DNA of 64,000 bases from Ilex aquifolium (taxonomy: Eukaryota > Streptophyta > Magnoliopsida > Aquifoliales > Aquifoliaceae), in the NCBI GenBank assembly GCA_951799425.1, contig OX637402.1:31836492-31900491 (forward strand), given 5' to 3'. The first letter of the stretch is position 1, and every line of letters starts with the position of its first letter. The translations under genes were made by a program, and so were the position numbers. The notes beneath the pieces were generated by a model that saw only the letters and a list, made by a program, of their open reading frames with translations, was not told the origin of the DNA and made no database searches. Positions 22,332 through 32,345 of the stretch are shown here, piece after piece.

Positions 22332-23421
22332 TAGGTTAAATGCAAAAAAAACTCTTGCATTTAGAGTTATTTATAGTTAATTTTCATGTAGTTTTAACTA
22401 TTGTATTAAATTCTTTTCAACTTAAAAATAAAGTGTAAAAATAAATGGGCTTTACTAGCTTAGCAGAAAGTGTGAATCACCCGCACAAAATTACAACACA
22501 AGATAAAATGTGTCAAGATTATATTTAAAAAAAAACCCTCATATTCCCCATCTTTCTTCTCTTTTCTCTCTAATACATATATCCTTTTCTTTTCTGCAAG
22601 TCCTGCCTCTCCAACCCAGCCACCTCTCTGAGCTCTCTCTCTCACACTCAAACTCTACAAACCCTCTTCATTCCTCACCGAAACCCAACACACCACCTAC
22701 AACACTCCCGCAGCACCTCTCACACCCCCTGCTAGAACTCCTGCACCCCAGCCCAACCTCGTTTGAACTCCCCCAGCCTACCCTCACCAGAATTCCCCAC
22801 CCCCGTCGAAACTTCTTTTTGGGTGAAGTATAAGGCCCAATTCTAAAGTCTCAAATGGGCTCATAAATTCAGCATCATCCATAGCATTCGGCAACTCTTC
22901 CCCCAATTGATGAGCTCTCAGATTTCAAAGTAACGAATAAGTCAACAATTTCTCCATGCACCAAGTTATTTTCATATTTTTGAATTGGTCAACTCCTCAT
23001 CTTTTGAGTAGCCACAATGTCTTGTTGATGAGAGATCTGCCATGTTGCAGTTCAAGCAAATTGAAAATCTCAAAGAGAGAAAGGTAAAGATATAGACACA
23101 TGTCGGATTTGAGATTTGCCGGTGCTGTTGATGGTGGATTTGTGAATATTGGGTTAAGTTTGTGTGAAGGTATAGAGAGAAAAGGGAATAAATAGAGAAA
23201 GATATAGAGAGAGAAGGGAAAGGTATAGATAGAAGGATTTGAAGTAAAAGAAGTGTATTGAAATGAAAATTAAGTGGCTAAATGAGTGTATTTTGGTATT
23301 TTTATAAATTCTTTAATGTCCATTTATATTTACACTATATTTTTAAGTTAAGAAGTTTAATACAATAGTTAAAACTACGAAAAGGTTATAAGGTCAAGGG
23401 AATTTTTTGCATTTAATCCTA
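22332..23421. mobile_element. 1.1-kb element with ~110-bp terminal inverted repeats
   Basis: The left arm (22332 to about 22449, starting TAGGTTAAATGCAAAAAA) is the inverse of the right arm (about 23313 to 23421, read inward TAGGATTAAATGCAAAAAA). The arms share GTTTTAACTATTGTATTAAA and other blocks at roughly 75-80% identity. The length of the arms suggests a MULE-like element. The centre (about 22540-22830) is pyrimidine- and proline-codon-rich and unlike the arms, as in Pack-MULEs carrying host DNA. The target duplication is obscured by poly(A) on the left. Confidence 0.75.
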
Positions 23422-24223
23422 AAAATTGTAAAATGGATAAATGGGGTTCATTTTTTATAAGTGATTATGTATAAATAACTGGGTGAGTTATGAATTTTTG
23501 TGAAATTTACTTAAAGACGTATTTAGTTATTAGCAAATGATTACACTATGTAACACTGCTGATGTAATGTAACTATTATACCAATATTTTTTCTAAGAGT
23601 AGATAATAAAATGACAGGAGTGTGAAGTGACACACAATGAAAACAATCAAGACGGGGACCAAATAGTCCCATTCAGATGCTCTTGTTACAATTGTGCTTT
23701 GGTCTATTCAAATTATTTTCTTGAATTTGGGCCTATTGTCGTACACTGTAACGACTAAAACGAGGGCCCAAATGTAACTCCCGGACTTTTCAGACATGTT
23801 ATTTGATTTAGAGAAAATTTCAGTCACACCCATCCTAGTTTATTATATCTTCAAGAACACCTCATCTATTATCAAAAACATCATTGACACCCCTTCTAAT
23901 TTATATTTAAACATCACGAACACCCTACCATTAAACTATCATTTCTAACAAAAAAAATTAATTTAAAATACCAAAAATGCCCCTACATAAATCTCAAGTA
24001 ATTTTTCTACATAAAATTTTATTAAAATTCGAGCCGATTAAAATTTATTTTTTTGTATATTAAAATTTGAACCAATTAAAATTCGATTGAAGCTGAATAA
24101 ATTTTATTTTTTTAAACTTATTAAAATTCGAGCCTATTAAAATTTATTTTTTACATATTAAAATTTGAGTCGATTTGAACTCTACCCGAGTTGTTAGCGC
24201 CGGTTAAAATTCGCTTTCGAGTC

Positions 24224-24352
24224 TGATGATGCACAAATTGATTTGCACACCACAGTCAAGTAAATAGTATAAAATGCAATAAAATAAGTAAAGAAAGAGA
24301 AGACAAGGTTTATAGTGGTTCGGTCAACATAACATACGTCCACTAGAGATGG
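24224..24352 (-). repeat. Truncated 3' LTR of the gag-only element
   Basis: Closely matches the 26169-26300 part of the 5' LTR (shared TATAGTGGTTCGGTCAACAT and CACACCACAGTCAAGTAAAT), then diverges after ACGTCCACT. The U3 side is missing, so the LTRs are unequal and the copy is immobile. Confidence 0.85.
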
Positions 24353-24496
24353 CTAAAACAATGTTATTCCAAACATTAAAATATTTAACATGATTACCTG
24401 GAGAGAGAGGCAGACTGCTTGCATGAGAGCAAAGACAGAGTCTGAGGATTGCTCGTGAGAGAGCTACATCTTTTGAGACCAAGCTTTTGGCGACCC

Positions 24497-24930
24497 ATGA
24501 GAGAGCCGCTCAGCTGGGGATATAGGTTGCTTGCTTGAGAGCAGAACAGAGATAGGCCAAGCTTTTTTGGCGACCCGCGAGGGAGCCGCTCAGTTGGAGA
24601 TAGGCTGTTTGTTTGAGAACAGAGCAGAGATAGGCCAAGTTTTTTTGGCGACCCGTAAGAGAGCCGCTAAGCTGGATTTAGAAGCTGCCTGTTTGAGAAC
24701 AGTGCAGAGGCCAAGCTTTTGGCGACCCGCGAGAGAGCCGCTAAGCTGGATATATAGGCTACCTGTTTGAGAACAGTGCAGAGGCCAAGCTTTTTAGGCG
24801 ACCCGCGAGAGAGCCGCTAAGCCGGAGATAGACTACCTGTTTGAGAACAGTGTAGAGGCCAAGCTTTTTTGGCGGCCCGCAAGAGAGCTGCTAAGCTGGA
24901 GTTAGACTGCCTGTTTGAGAACAGTGCAAA
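24497..24930. repeat. Six tandem repeats of 74-80 bp
   Basis: The word GAGAGCCGCT (or one-base variants) recurs at 24501, 24581, 24659, 24733, 24809 and 24883. Each is followed by a block with TTTGAGAACAG, GCCAAGCTTTT and GGCGACCCGC. The array occupies the place between gag and the 3' LTR where pol would be. Confidence 0.92.
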
Positions 24931-24936
24931 GGCAAG

Positions 24937-26085
24937 TCAATCTTTTGATGATCCGCGAGATGATTCACCTCGCCTAGACCTGTTGATTTCCTCAGCATTC
25001 ATATATTTTTGAGCTTTTGTCAATAGTTCTGGCATACTCTTTGGTGGACGCTTCATCATTGAGAAAATGAAACTTGGTGACTGGAGGCCTCCCAGGAAGG
25101 CGGTCATGCTGACCTTTTCATCGGGTTCCTCGACCTGAAGGACCTCCTCGTTAAAACGAGTGAGATAACTCCTTAAGCTCTCATTTCGGTCCTGCTTTAT
25201 GCTGAGCAGGTGGGTGGCAGGCTTCAGGTGGCGGCATCCTCCAATAAAGTGTGATATGAAGGACCTGCTCAGCTCAGCAAATGAGCCAATGGAGGCTGGG
25301 AAGAGCTTGGAGAATCATAATCGAGCATATCCTTTCAAGGTGGTTGGGAACGCTCTACACATGATTTCGTCAGGGACGTTGTGCAGTTGCATCAAGGTCT
25401 TAAAAGTTTTGAGGTGGTCTAGTGGATCCTTCGTACCGTCAAAGGTCTCGACGGATGGCATCTTGAATTTCTGAGGAAGTGGGTAATTCGCCACGTCGGG
25501 TTTCAAAGGTGTGTCGGTTCGACTTACGAGGTAGTCCACTGTCTCGGGTCCCCGTGCCTTCATGGCGTTGAAGACGTCACCCAATTGATTTTGCACCTCC
25601 TTAATTTTTTCGTCCCAGTGATTAGGAGGAGGTCCTCTGAAATTATCACGAAAATGGCTCTTATGCCCCATGCCTTGGTTTTCACCCTCCTCCTCTTGGA
25701 AGTGAAGGTCTCCACCATAGGGAGCAGGAGCTAGAGGAGGTGGAGGTCCCTCTTGGTGGGCCCCCCTGTGTGGGGCGCCTAAGGGAGCTCCTAGAGGTGG
25801 GGCGCCCAGATGGGGAGCGCCTAGGTGGGGAGCCCCTTGATGTCCAGGGCGTGGGGCTCCTCTATCTTGAGATCCAGGCTGCGCTCCTCCTTGTTGTCCG
25901 AGTATCAGTTGCAGAATCTGCTAGTTCTGGGCTACAAGCTGCTGCATTGTGTCCAGCATCTGCTGTGCATTTGGGACTGGATTGGCAGGTGGGGGAGGAG
26001 CAACCTCTTCCTCTCGTACTGGATTGGTAGGTGGGGGAGGAGCAACCTCTTCCTCTCGTACTGGATTGTCTTCAGGGTGATTCAT
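24937..26085 (-). pseudogene. Retrotransposon gag pseudogene
   Basis: One frame of 383 codons from ATG at 26085 to TGA at 24937-24939, broken by TAG at 25921-25923 and by TGA at 25315-25317 where Trp is expected. It encodes a proline-rich N-terminus with two EEEVAPPPP repeats and a run of GAP(H/P)LGAP repeats. A retrotransposon gag domain follows: MPSVETFDGTKDPLDHL, LKGYARL, SLRSYLTRFNEEVLQV. This family of capsid proteins packages the element RNA. No zinc knuckle is seen before the end. With only two point nonsense codons the decay looks modest. Confidence 0.9.
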
Positions 26086-26149
26086 CGATCTGGTGGTGAT
26101 CGCGATAGATTCAACAGAGAAAGTGTTTAGAAGTGAGAATTTTGTCGTT

Positions 26150-26168
26150 CCCACAGACAGCACCAAAC
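26150..26168 (-). other. Primer-binding-site-like sequence
   Basis: Directly after the 5' LTR the minus strand reads TTTGGTGCTGTCTGTGGGA, a one- or two-base variant of the TTGGCGCCGTCTGTGGGA found after many plant Gypsy LTRs. Confidence 0.65.
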
Positions 26169-26742
26169 TGATGATGCACAAATTGGTTTGCACACCACAG
26201 TCAAGTAAATAGTATAAAATGCAGTAAAATAAGTAGAGAAAGAGAATACAAGGTTTATAGTGGTTCGGTCAACATGACATACGTCCACTTTTAATGGCTA
26301 AGTTCGCCGGAAATTTTATTAACTCCGATGTGTTGGGAAAGTAGAGAATTACAAGAGGGAAGAGAGTTGAGCTTGATCTTTGTGAGATGCCCCCCAAGTG
26401 ATGGGGAAGCTTACAATTTATAGTCGTCTGCGTACTAATTGAATAGGTAGTTTGACGGTCATAACGGATTGTAGCAACTTAATAGCATTAAACAGCTTGA
26501 CGACCACTCCTCTCATTGGCGACCTCTCTTCTCCTCAACCGACAATGGAGTGCTCTCCAAAGGTCTTGGCCAAATGATGAGTGAATGTTGATTTCCCCTA
26601 AGCGGCCCGGATGCTCCCTTAGTGGAGTAGCTCCCTAATGAGCTTGACCGGTCTGGACCACTTAGGGCCTGCTTGGTCTTCTACGAGCTTGGGCTCCTTT
26701 GGGCTTTATACCTGGATTGGATTGTTTGGGCCTGGCCCATCA
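26169..26742 (-). repeat. 5' LTR of the gag-only element
   Basis: 574 bp, from TGATGGGCCAGGCCC to GTGCATCATCA on the minus strand, with TG...CA ends. It matches the 3' LTR remnant over its last 130 bp. Confidence 0.85.
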
Positions 26743-27306
26743 GAGTCGATCAAAATTTATATTTTTTTACTTATTAAAATTTGTGTCAATTAAAATTCGA
26801 TTTATTAAAATTTAAGTCAATTAAAATTTATATTTTTTATGTATTAAAATTTGAACTGATTAAAATTCAATACGAGTTGATTAAAATTTGATTTGAGTCG
26901 ATTAAAAATAATTTTTAATTGGCTCAAATAGAATTTTAATTAGCCCAAATTTTAATATGTAAAAAATATAATTTTTATTTGGCTCAAATTTTAATATGTA
27001 AAAAAATAAATTTTAATTAGCTTGAATCGAATTTTAATTCACTCGAATTTTAATACGTAAAAAAAATTAGAAAACAGATGGAGTATCATTGAAGATATGC
27101 TGATCTAGAGGCGGTCTCATTGAAGATATACTTACCTAGAGGGGATGTGAATGAAGTTTGTCCTCAAATATATTATGGGCAATTTAGTAAAATTGCATTA
27201 TAATTAATATTTTTAATTTGACAGGGGTGTCACTGAAGATTTAGAAAATAGATGGGGTGTCTTTGAAGATATAGTAAACTAGAGGGGGTGTGGTTGAAAT
27301 TTTTCC

Positions 27307-27699
27307 TTTGATTTATTAACCGATAATATACTTGGATCAAAAAAAAAATCGATAATATACTATTAATATAATTTCCAAATATATAGGATCAGAACTCTAA
27401 TTACCTTAATAACAATTATAATTATAAATGGGATCTCTAAACCAATAAAACTTATAATTTTAATTTTATAAAAATTATATCAAAATTTTAATTTGTCTAA
27501 TATTTAAAGTGATTTCTTTCAAAGGAGGATGTATTATTTTTACTGTTTTGCCTTTATTATTAACCAATGTCTTTTTTTTTTATTAGCTAAAAAAATATTA
27601 GATGAAAATAGATAATCTACTTGATTATTTATAAAAAAAAATGAAACCATTTGAAAAATAAACATGATTTTTAATTTTATATAAAAAAAATTATAATAT
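27307..27699. other. AT-rich DNA between MULE and viral fossil
   Basis: Nothing recognisable apart from the 9-bp target duplication at its left edge; may be decayed viral sequence. Confidence 0.4.
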
Positions 27700-28169
27700 T
27701 CTTCTTGAATATTATCTCGTTGATCTTTAAGAAAATTAGAGAAAAATCATTCTCTTTTTTATTTTATTTATATCAGAATTAAATTCAATTCTTAAACATT
27801 CTTTATCAATTTCAAAATTTTCTTTTATAATTGTAAATATTTGTGGATATTTCATTTGTGAATATGTTGAAGATGCACTCGATTCACTTTGTTCATTTTG
27901 TACAGTATAATATGGTTGAGAAATTATTGGAGTACCCCTTGTAGATTAGTATTGGTTTCATTAGTAAATGTGTGGGCACAAGAAGGAATTCAAGTGCATA
28001 AATTTGGGGATGCTTATTAGTTTTAAAATCTGTAATATTTATTATAGTGTTGTGGTTTTCAGCAAACCCTAATTCTACATTTTCATCTGAGTGTTCTATT
28101 ATTTATTCTAATTCAGGATTTTCATTCTTTGTGGTTGGACACTTCTTGTAATTTACATATAGTGAGAAT

Positions 28170-28385
28170 TTATATATCTTCCCATTTAATTATTTTTGGG
28201 ATAATAAGTTTTGAATTAGTACCATTGGTTTCAAATAATACGGATTCACCTGCAAGACTCTCTTTTAAACATCTTGAAATTAAGGTATTCATTACTTTAT
28301 ACTGTAAATGATATATAGCCAAAAAAAGAAAAAAATTACCGGATTGAAGAAGATTATATCCATTTGCTTGAATATTAAGGGTCAA
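28170..28385 (-). pseudogene. Movement-protein-like fragment of the viral fossil
   Basis: A 71-codon open frame on the minus strand with ESLAGESVLFETNG and SKLIIPKIIKWEDI resembles the region near the movement/capsid part of plant pararetrovirus polyproteins, judged from memory. It has no support beyond that and from its setting. It ends in a stop right after WEDI. Confidence 0.4.
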
Positions 28386-28559
28386 TATTTGAAGAATTCC
28401 ACTATCAAATAAATATATAGAATAGACTTCATGTTATTGATCCTAACAATGAATCACTGAATTTTCTATGTCTACTATCTCTTAAACATAATAAAATGGA
28501 AGCATTCATACTTGACCTTGTTAATGGCTTAACTGTAATTTATACTAGTCCAAATATAA

Positions 28560-28830
28560 ATATTGATATTTTTATCTATGTTTTTCTATAGTTTCAGAAT
28601 TTTAAAAACTCGTGTTTAGGAATTTTCGACTCTCATGCATTAAAGATTGTATAAACAGATGACTCTGATATTGGATATAGAAGCATTTTAAAACAAACTA
28701 TTGATGGTTCTAGAAAATTATCAGGTTTACTTCTAGTGCATGGAATACAACACAACAAAATTATTCTACTATCAAAACAAAATTATCAATGGTTTTGTTG
28801 TAAGGAAAAAAAAAAATCATTCATCATACT
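28560..28830 (+). pseudogene. RNase H fragment of the viral fossil (opposite strand)
   Basis: The plus strand contains TDDSDIGYRSILKQ, a degraded form of the RNase H motif that normally reads TDAS. A stop precedes it and frameshifts follow. It runs opposite to the adjoining reverse transcriptase remnant, which marks an inversion near 28830. Confidence 0.6.
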
Positions 28831-28849
28831 TTTGAAATTTTGATGGAAC

Positions 28850-29120
28850 GTTTTTCCCAAATGACATTACATTCTATTCGTAATGACCAAATGACACCGT
28901 AAAAGTTGTTTTATATCAATCATTTTCTTCTATTTGAATTTGTCAAAATCCAAATGTCATGTCAAATTTTGAAAATATACATGCATTGTAAAGTCTTCCT
29001 AATAAATCTTTTTTATTTGAAATTGAATACCTTATCTATTATAAGGCATCATTAAATGCTTTATAATTTGTTACTAATCTTGGAGCTCCTTTTTCTGACT
29101 AAGCTTTTTTTTGCACAAAA
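28850..29120 (-). pseudogene. Reverse transcriptase fragment of the viral fossil
   Basis: Minus-strand frames include PWSCPKFFVQKK, GAPRLVTNYKAFNDA and KFDMTFGFWQIQIEE, the fingers/palm of a caulimovirid RT. Nonsense codons (for example after QKKA) and frame changes interrupt it. The YxDD catalytic box is not found, because the sequence changes orientation before it. Confidence 0.75.
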
Positions 29121-29694
29121 AATTTAGGACAACTCCAAGGGGGAATGGTTTTTGTGAATTAAATTTTTATTAAAGAAGTGTTGAATTTCATTTTTGCAAT
29201 TTTCTAGCAATTCTTGATTCATTTGTATTGAACGAGCCTTTGTGAGAATATCTTTTTCATTAAAGTCTTTGGTATATGACAATTCAACAATGCATTGTTC
29301 TCTATGCCAAAAGACATTTGGTAAATTAGAACATACTTCTTTTATTATTTGGTTTTGAAACTCAGAAATCTTATTAATTAGGATTGAATCTTCTAATTGT
29401 TGATCTATTCTTTTATAATATAATTCTTGTTTAAGAAAATTTAATTTGTTTTGTTTTTCTTAAAAGAACATTAATTTTATTTTCTTCACAAAAATAAAGA
29501 TCTTTGATGTTATTGTTATCTTTAGTTTTTTACTAAGTTATAAATTCAAAAATAATTTATTTTTCTAAAACATTGGTCTTAATTTCATTTGAATATATAG
29601 AAAATGATTGTATTAAAGTTAGAAAAAGAGTTCCTAGTATAACATCTTGAGTTAGATTTTTAACTAAGATAAAAGTAGTTTTAATGCACACCCC

Positions 29695-29889
29695 TTAGTT
29701 ACATATATGTGTATCTGATAAATTATAATTGATTCTTAATTTTGATCCACTTGCAGTGCTTAAAAATTCTGTTATTTTCTCAAAATAAATTATTGGAACT
29801 AATCCTCTTTTGATATAATTTAAATCTGCTCCTGAATCAACAACAGAAATTGTAGTCAATTGGAAAGACCTATACTGAAACATCAACAC
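29695..29889 (-). pseudogene. Aspartic protease fragment of the viral fossil
   Basis: Contains VVDSGADLN, the DSG-type active-site motif of caulimovirid proteases, followed by YFEKITEFLS and the end LSDTHICN. It lacks a start codon and stops just after HICN. It lies upstream of the RT remnant in the normal viral order. Confidence 0.8.
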
Positions 29890-30074
29890 TTGAACCTAAA
29901 GTAAATAATAAAGCACAAAAATAAAATCCAAATTTCGAAAAAATTATGGGTAATGCTATGCTTACAAAATATTTTTATCAAATCTCCAGTTCAAATGATG
30001 TGACACAATTTTTCACCATCAGATAAGTGAGTCTTATTAATATTCAATGACGGAGATTGTGTCACATCATTTAG

Positions 30075-30745
30075 TAGACCTGTCAAAATTCGACACGACA
30101 CGACACGATTAATCGAAACGAATTAAACGGGTTTGGATGAGATGTTAATGGGTTTGAGTGATAAACGGGTCGTGTTTGAGTGAGACATGTCAAACAGTTT
30201 ATCACACGTTTACCCGTTTAAATAAAATTAATATAATAATAAATTAATAATTATTTTAAAAAATTAGCCAGAAAAAAAGATGTAAAGAAATCAATACAAA
30301 AAAAAAAAAAAAAAAGTAAACTAGTAGTTCAAAGACAAAGGAGGTGAGATGGGGAGTAATTCAAAGACAAAGGCAAACCAATGTCTTTTGTTTTTGTCCC
30401 ACATCGACAAATGAGGGGAGATAGGGAGGGCTTACTTGCCCATAAAAATCAGTGGCCTCTTACATTTTTTTTTTACTTCAAGTCTGATTTTTATGTGAGA
30501 TTTGACTAGAAATTCTTCTTTTTTGAGGTAAGAACAACTAACAGTAAAAGAAATAGAGTATTAAAATTTGTTGATATAATCTTTTTAAAATTAAATGGGT
30601 TAAACGAGTCAATATCGTGTTACCCATTTATTAAACAGGTCATGTTTGTGTTGAGATTTTTCACTCGTTTATTAAACGTGTCATGTACAGGTTTACATGT
30701 TTTTTATCCTGTCACCCGTTTAACCCGACACGTTTGACGCCCCTA
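30075..30745. mobile_element. hAT-like element nested in the MITE
   Basis: 671 bp, ends TAGACCTGTCAAAATTCGAC and (inward) TAGGGGCGTCAAACGTGTCG. The 8-bp duplication TCATTTAG is at 30067-30074 and 30746-30753, the hAT signature. The interior has repeated ACACG and ACGGGT words and no transposase. It carries a snRNA-promoter-like motif near 30396. Confidence 0.88.
30396..30474 (+). promoter_or_regulatory. USE/TATA-like module inside a hAT element
   Basis: GTCCCACATCG (30396-30406) is a perfect match to the plant snRNA upstream sequence element RTCCCACATCG. CATAAAAAT follows 35 bases later and a T10 run is at 30465-30474. The spacing resembles the pol II snRNA arrangement. No snRNA sequence follows, so its activity is speculative. 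Confidence 0.35.
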
Positions 30746-31083
30746 TCATTTAGTACGAAAGATTTGATAAATTTTTTTGATAACCATAACATTTTCCCAA
30801 AATTATATATATCTTTTCATCCTTTTGGAACATACCAAAATTAAAGGAGCAAAACATGGCTTAATTACATGGCAAAAATGTCCTTTGCCTAGTGTGGGCT
30901 CTCTTTGTAGGTCTTTAGTACGTGCAAGCCACGCAAGTAAATGATTCATTGCATTTGTTCTCATATATGTTAGTATTTTTGTCAACCCACCTTGATCTAC
31001 TCATATGAAACCTGGCATTGGCAGGCCCAACAAAATTAGGATTCAAATCATATCAAATATTTTTTTATTCAATGTGAATCATT

Positions 31084-31400
31084 TCTCACATCGGGATTGC
31101 TTTGGGTGTGTGTGTTAATTTAAATATCTCACTGGACACTTCCTCTTTTAAGAGGTTGTGTCTAGTGTGTGTTCAAAAAAACTGAAAAAAACCATTTGGG
31201 GCGCATGTATGCGGGCGTTTCGGTGTTGGGTTGGAATCCCACACTTTGGGCCAAAGGCCCTGCGGTTATGGTAATCCACCGGGGTGTCGGGGGACTGGGC
31301 AATCCCACATCGGGATTTCTTTGGGTGTGTGTGTTAATTTAAATATCTCACTGTGCACTTCCTCTTTTAAGAGGTTGTGTCTAGTGTGTGTTCAAAAAAA
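31084..31400 (+). mobile_element. Retroposon with two ~95-bp direct repeats and 13-bp target duplication
   Basis: Two near-identical blocks at about 31084-31178 and 31301-31400 (both with GGGTGTGTGTGTTAATTTAA and TTTTAAGAGGTTGTGTCTAG) flank a GC-richer centre of about 120 bp. The right block ends in poly(A). AATGTGAATCATT flanks the whole at 31071-31083 and 31401-31413. Long target duplication plus A tail points to LINE-driven retroposition; the repeat-centre-repeat plan also resembles a very small TRIM. The right block contains ATCCCACATCG, a perfect USE-like motif. Confidence 0.85.
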
Positions 31401-31413
31401 AATGTGAATCATT

Positions 31414-32139
31414 CAATAAAATCGTTAATGTCAAATTTTTACATGGTTAAAACATATAAGAATTAAACTCACACAGAATAGTGTAATTATTATTTTTAAT
31501 AAAATGAATAAAGTTAATTAAAACTAGTTGAATTATTAAATGTAAAAGTCAAACTAATTGCACCAATAGTCTAAAATTTATAGATTTATACAATATTAAA
31601 ATTTAACGATTTATGCAAAAATTTCACAATTTTAATACTTAATGGTTCAATGTAGTTAGATCATAAAGTTCGTTGCTATCAATAGATTGATTAGAGATTA
31701 TATTCAAAATTGTAATTACTATTAATTTTAAGATAATAATAAATTTGATCAATAAATTTAATTAATAATTTCATCCAAATATTATTATTACTTCCATCGT
31801 TTACGGTTGGGAGATGAGGATGTTGCATGTGCAGCGTGGATGATACATTGCCGTGTGTGGCATTGCAAATAGGCCTTGATAGTTTGACTATTACATTCTG
31901 TGATAGCGAAGTCATAACGATCAAGGGAGATTTTTGTGGTGTTGTTCAAAGGGAATGGGCCCACATTTACGCCCACTTTTACGACTTCCGAGTGTTGATT
32001 TTGACAAAAGACAATGCTATACAAACCTTATCTAGGGATTTTTTTTTGCGGAAACGGAAAAATTTCATAACTTGTCTTTAATGAGTAGAGACGCGTTTAT
32101 ATCGCTCAGGCTTGTAATTTTGAGTAAAACTAAGGACAA
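31414..32139. other. Intergenic, no gene recognised
   Basis: AT-rich, with a slightly GC-richer patch at 31795-32085 whose open frames match nothing I know. Confidence 0.45.
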
Positions 32140-32345
32140 AATTCGGGGTATGAATCGATCCCTCAACTCATTCACTAGTTAAATCAAGACTTACATTTCG
32201 TCAGGAACTCAAGACCCACAGGAGAGACTTTGATACAATTCGTCCAACTAACTGAAGTCTTGTCCTACTAAGCAGCCACGCTATTGCGCCCAAGGGACTT
32301 CGAACCCTTGACCTCCCATTAGAAAGTCAGAGGCTCTGGCCAACT
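32140..32345 (-). mobile_element. tRNA-derived SINE (minus strand)
   Basis: Read on the minus strand, CAGTTGGCCAGAGCCTCTGA (A box) is followed about 30 bases on by GGGTTCGAAGTCC (B box, 32295-32307). A body follows with CTTGGGCGCAATAGCGTGG and CTCTCCTGTGGGTC. About 200 bp. No poly(A) or target duplication could be defined. Confidence 0.8.

Larger units (their letters stand above)
24224..26742 (-). mobile_element. Gag-only Ty3/Gypsy-type LTR retrotransposon (non-autonomous)
   Basis: 2,519 bp on the minus strand with termini TGATGGGCC... and ...GCATCATCA, flanked by the 5-bp duplication GAGTC (24219-24223 and 26743-26747). It has a 574-bp 5' LTR, a PBS-like sequence, a gag frame with two nonsense codons, six tandem repeats in place of pol, and a 3' LTR reduced to about 130 bp. 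There is no protease, reverse transcriptase or integrase. It is nested in the MULE-like element, so it inserted after it. Confidence 0.9.
23811..27306. mobile_element. MULE-like element with long inverted arms and 9-bp target duplication
   Basis: The left end GAGAAAATTTCAGTCACACC and the right end (read inward) GGAAAAATTTCAACCACACC continue as inverted arms of roughly 400-500 bp containing repeated TTAAAATTCGAGCC-type words. The 9-bp direct repeat TTTGATTTA is at 23802-23810 and 27307-27315, the Mutator-superfamily signature. A gypsy-type element sits inside (24224-26742); without it the MULE is about 970 bp. No transposase, so non-autonomous. Confidence 0.88.
27700..29939. mobile_element. 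Endogenous caulimovirid (pararetrovirus) fossil, rearranged
   Basis: An old, inactive copy of a plant pararetrovirus of the petuvirus/florendovirus-like group. Aspartic protease and reverse transcriptase remnants lie on the minus strand (29870 to about 28850), but an RNase H remnant lies on the plus strand (about 28560-28830), and a movement-protein-like piece is on the minus strand again (28385-28170). Every part has stops or frameshifts. Base composition is very AT-rich like its surroundings. The inversion shows at least two breakpoints after integration. No intact viral gene is present. Confidence 0.75.
29948..30798. mobile_element. MITE with 8-bp target duplication, split by a hAT
   Basis: Ends GGGTAATGCTATGCTTAC and (read inward from the right) GGGAAAATGTTATGGTTATC are inverted repeats. 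AAAATTAT flanks it at 29940-29947 and 30799-30806. Removing the inner element leaves about 170 bp, with a CTCCAGTTCAAATGATGTG/CGGAGATTGTGTCACATCAT internal inverted pair. Confidence 0.8.

Noticed and set aside
21729-22360. Several overlapping long frames on both strands
   Set aside because: They arise from GT/CA-rich and poly(G) low-complexity sequence; the encoded peptides are Cys/Val/Gly or Pro/His runs.
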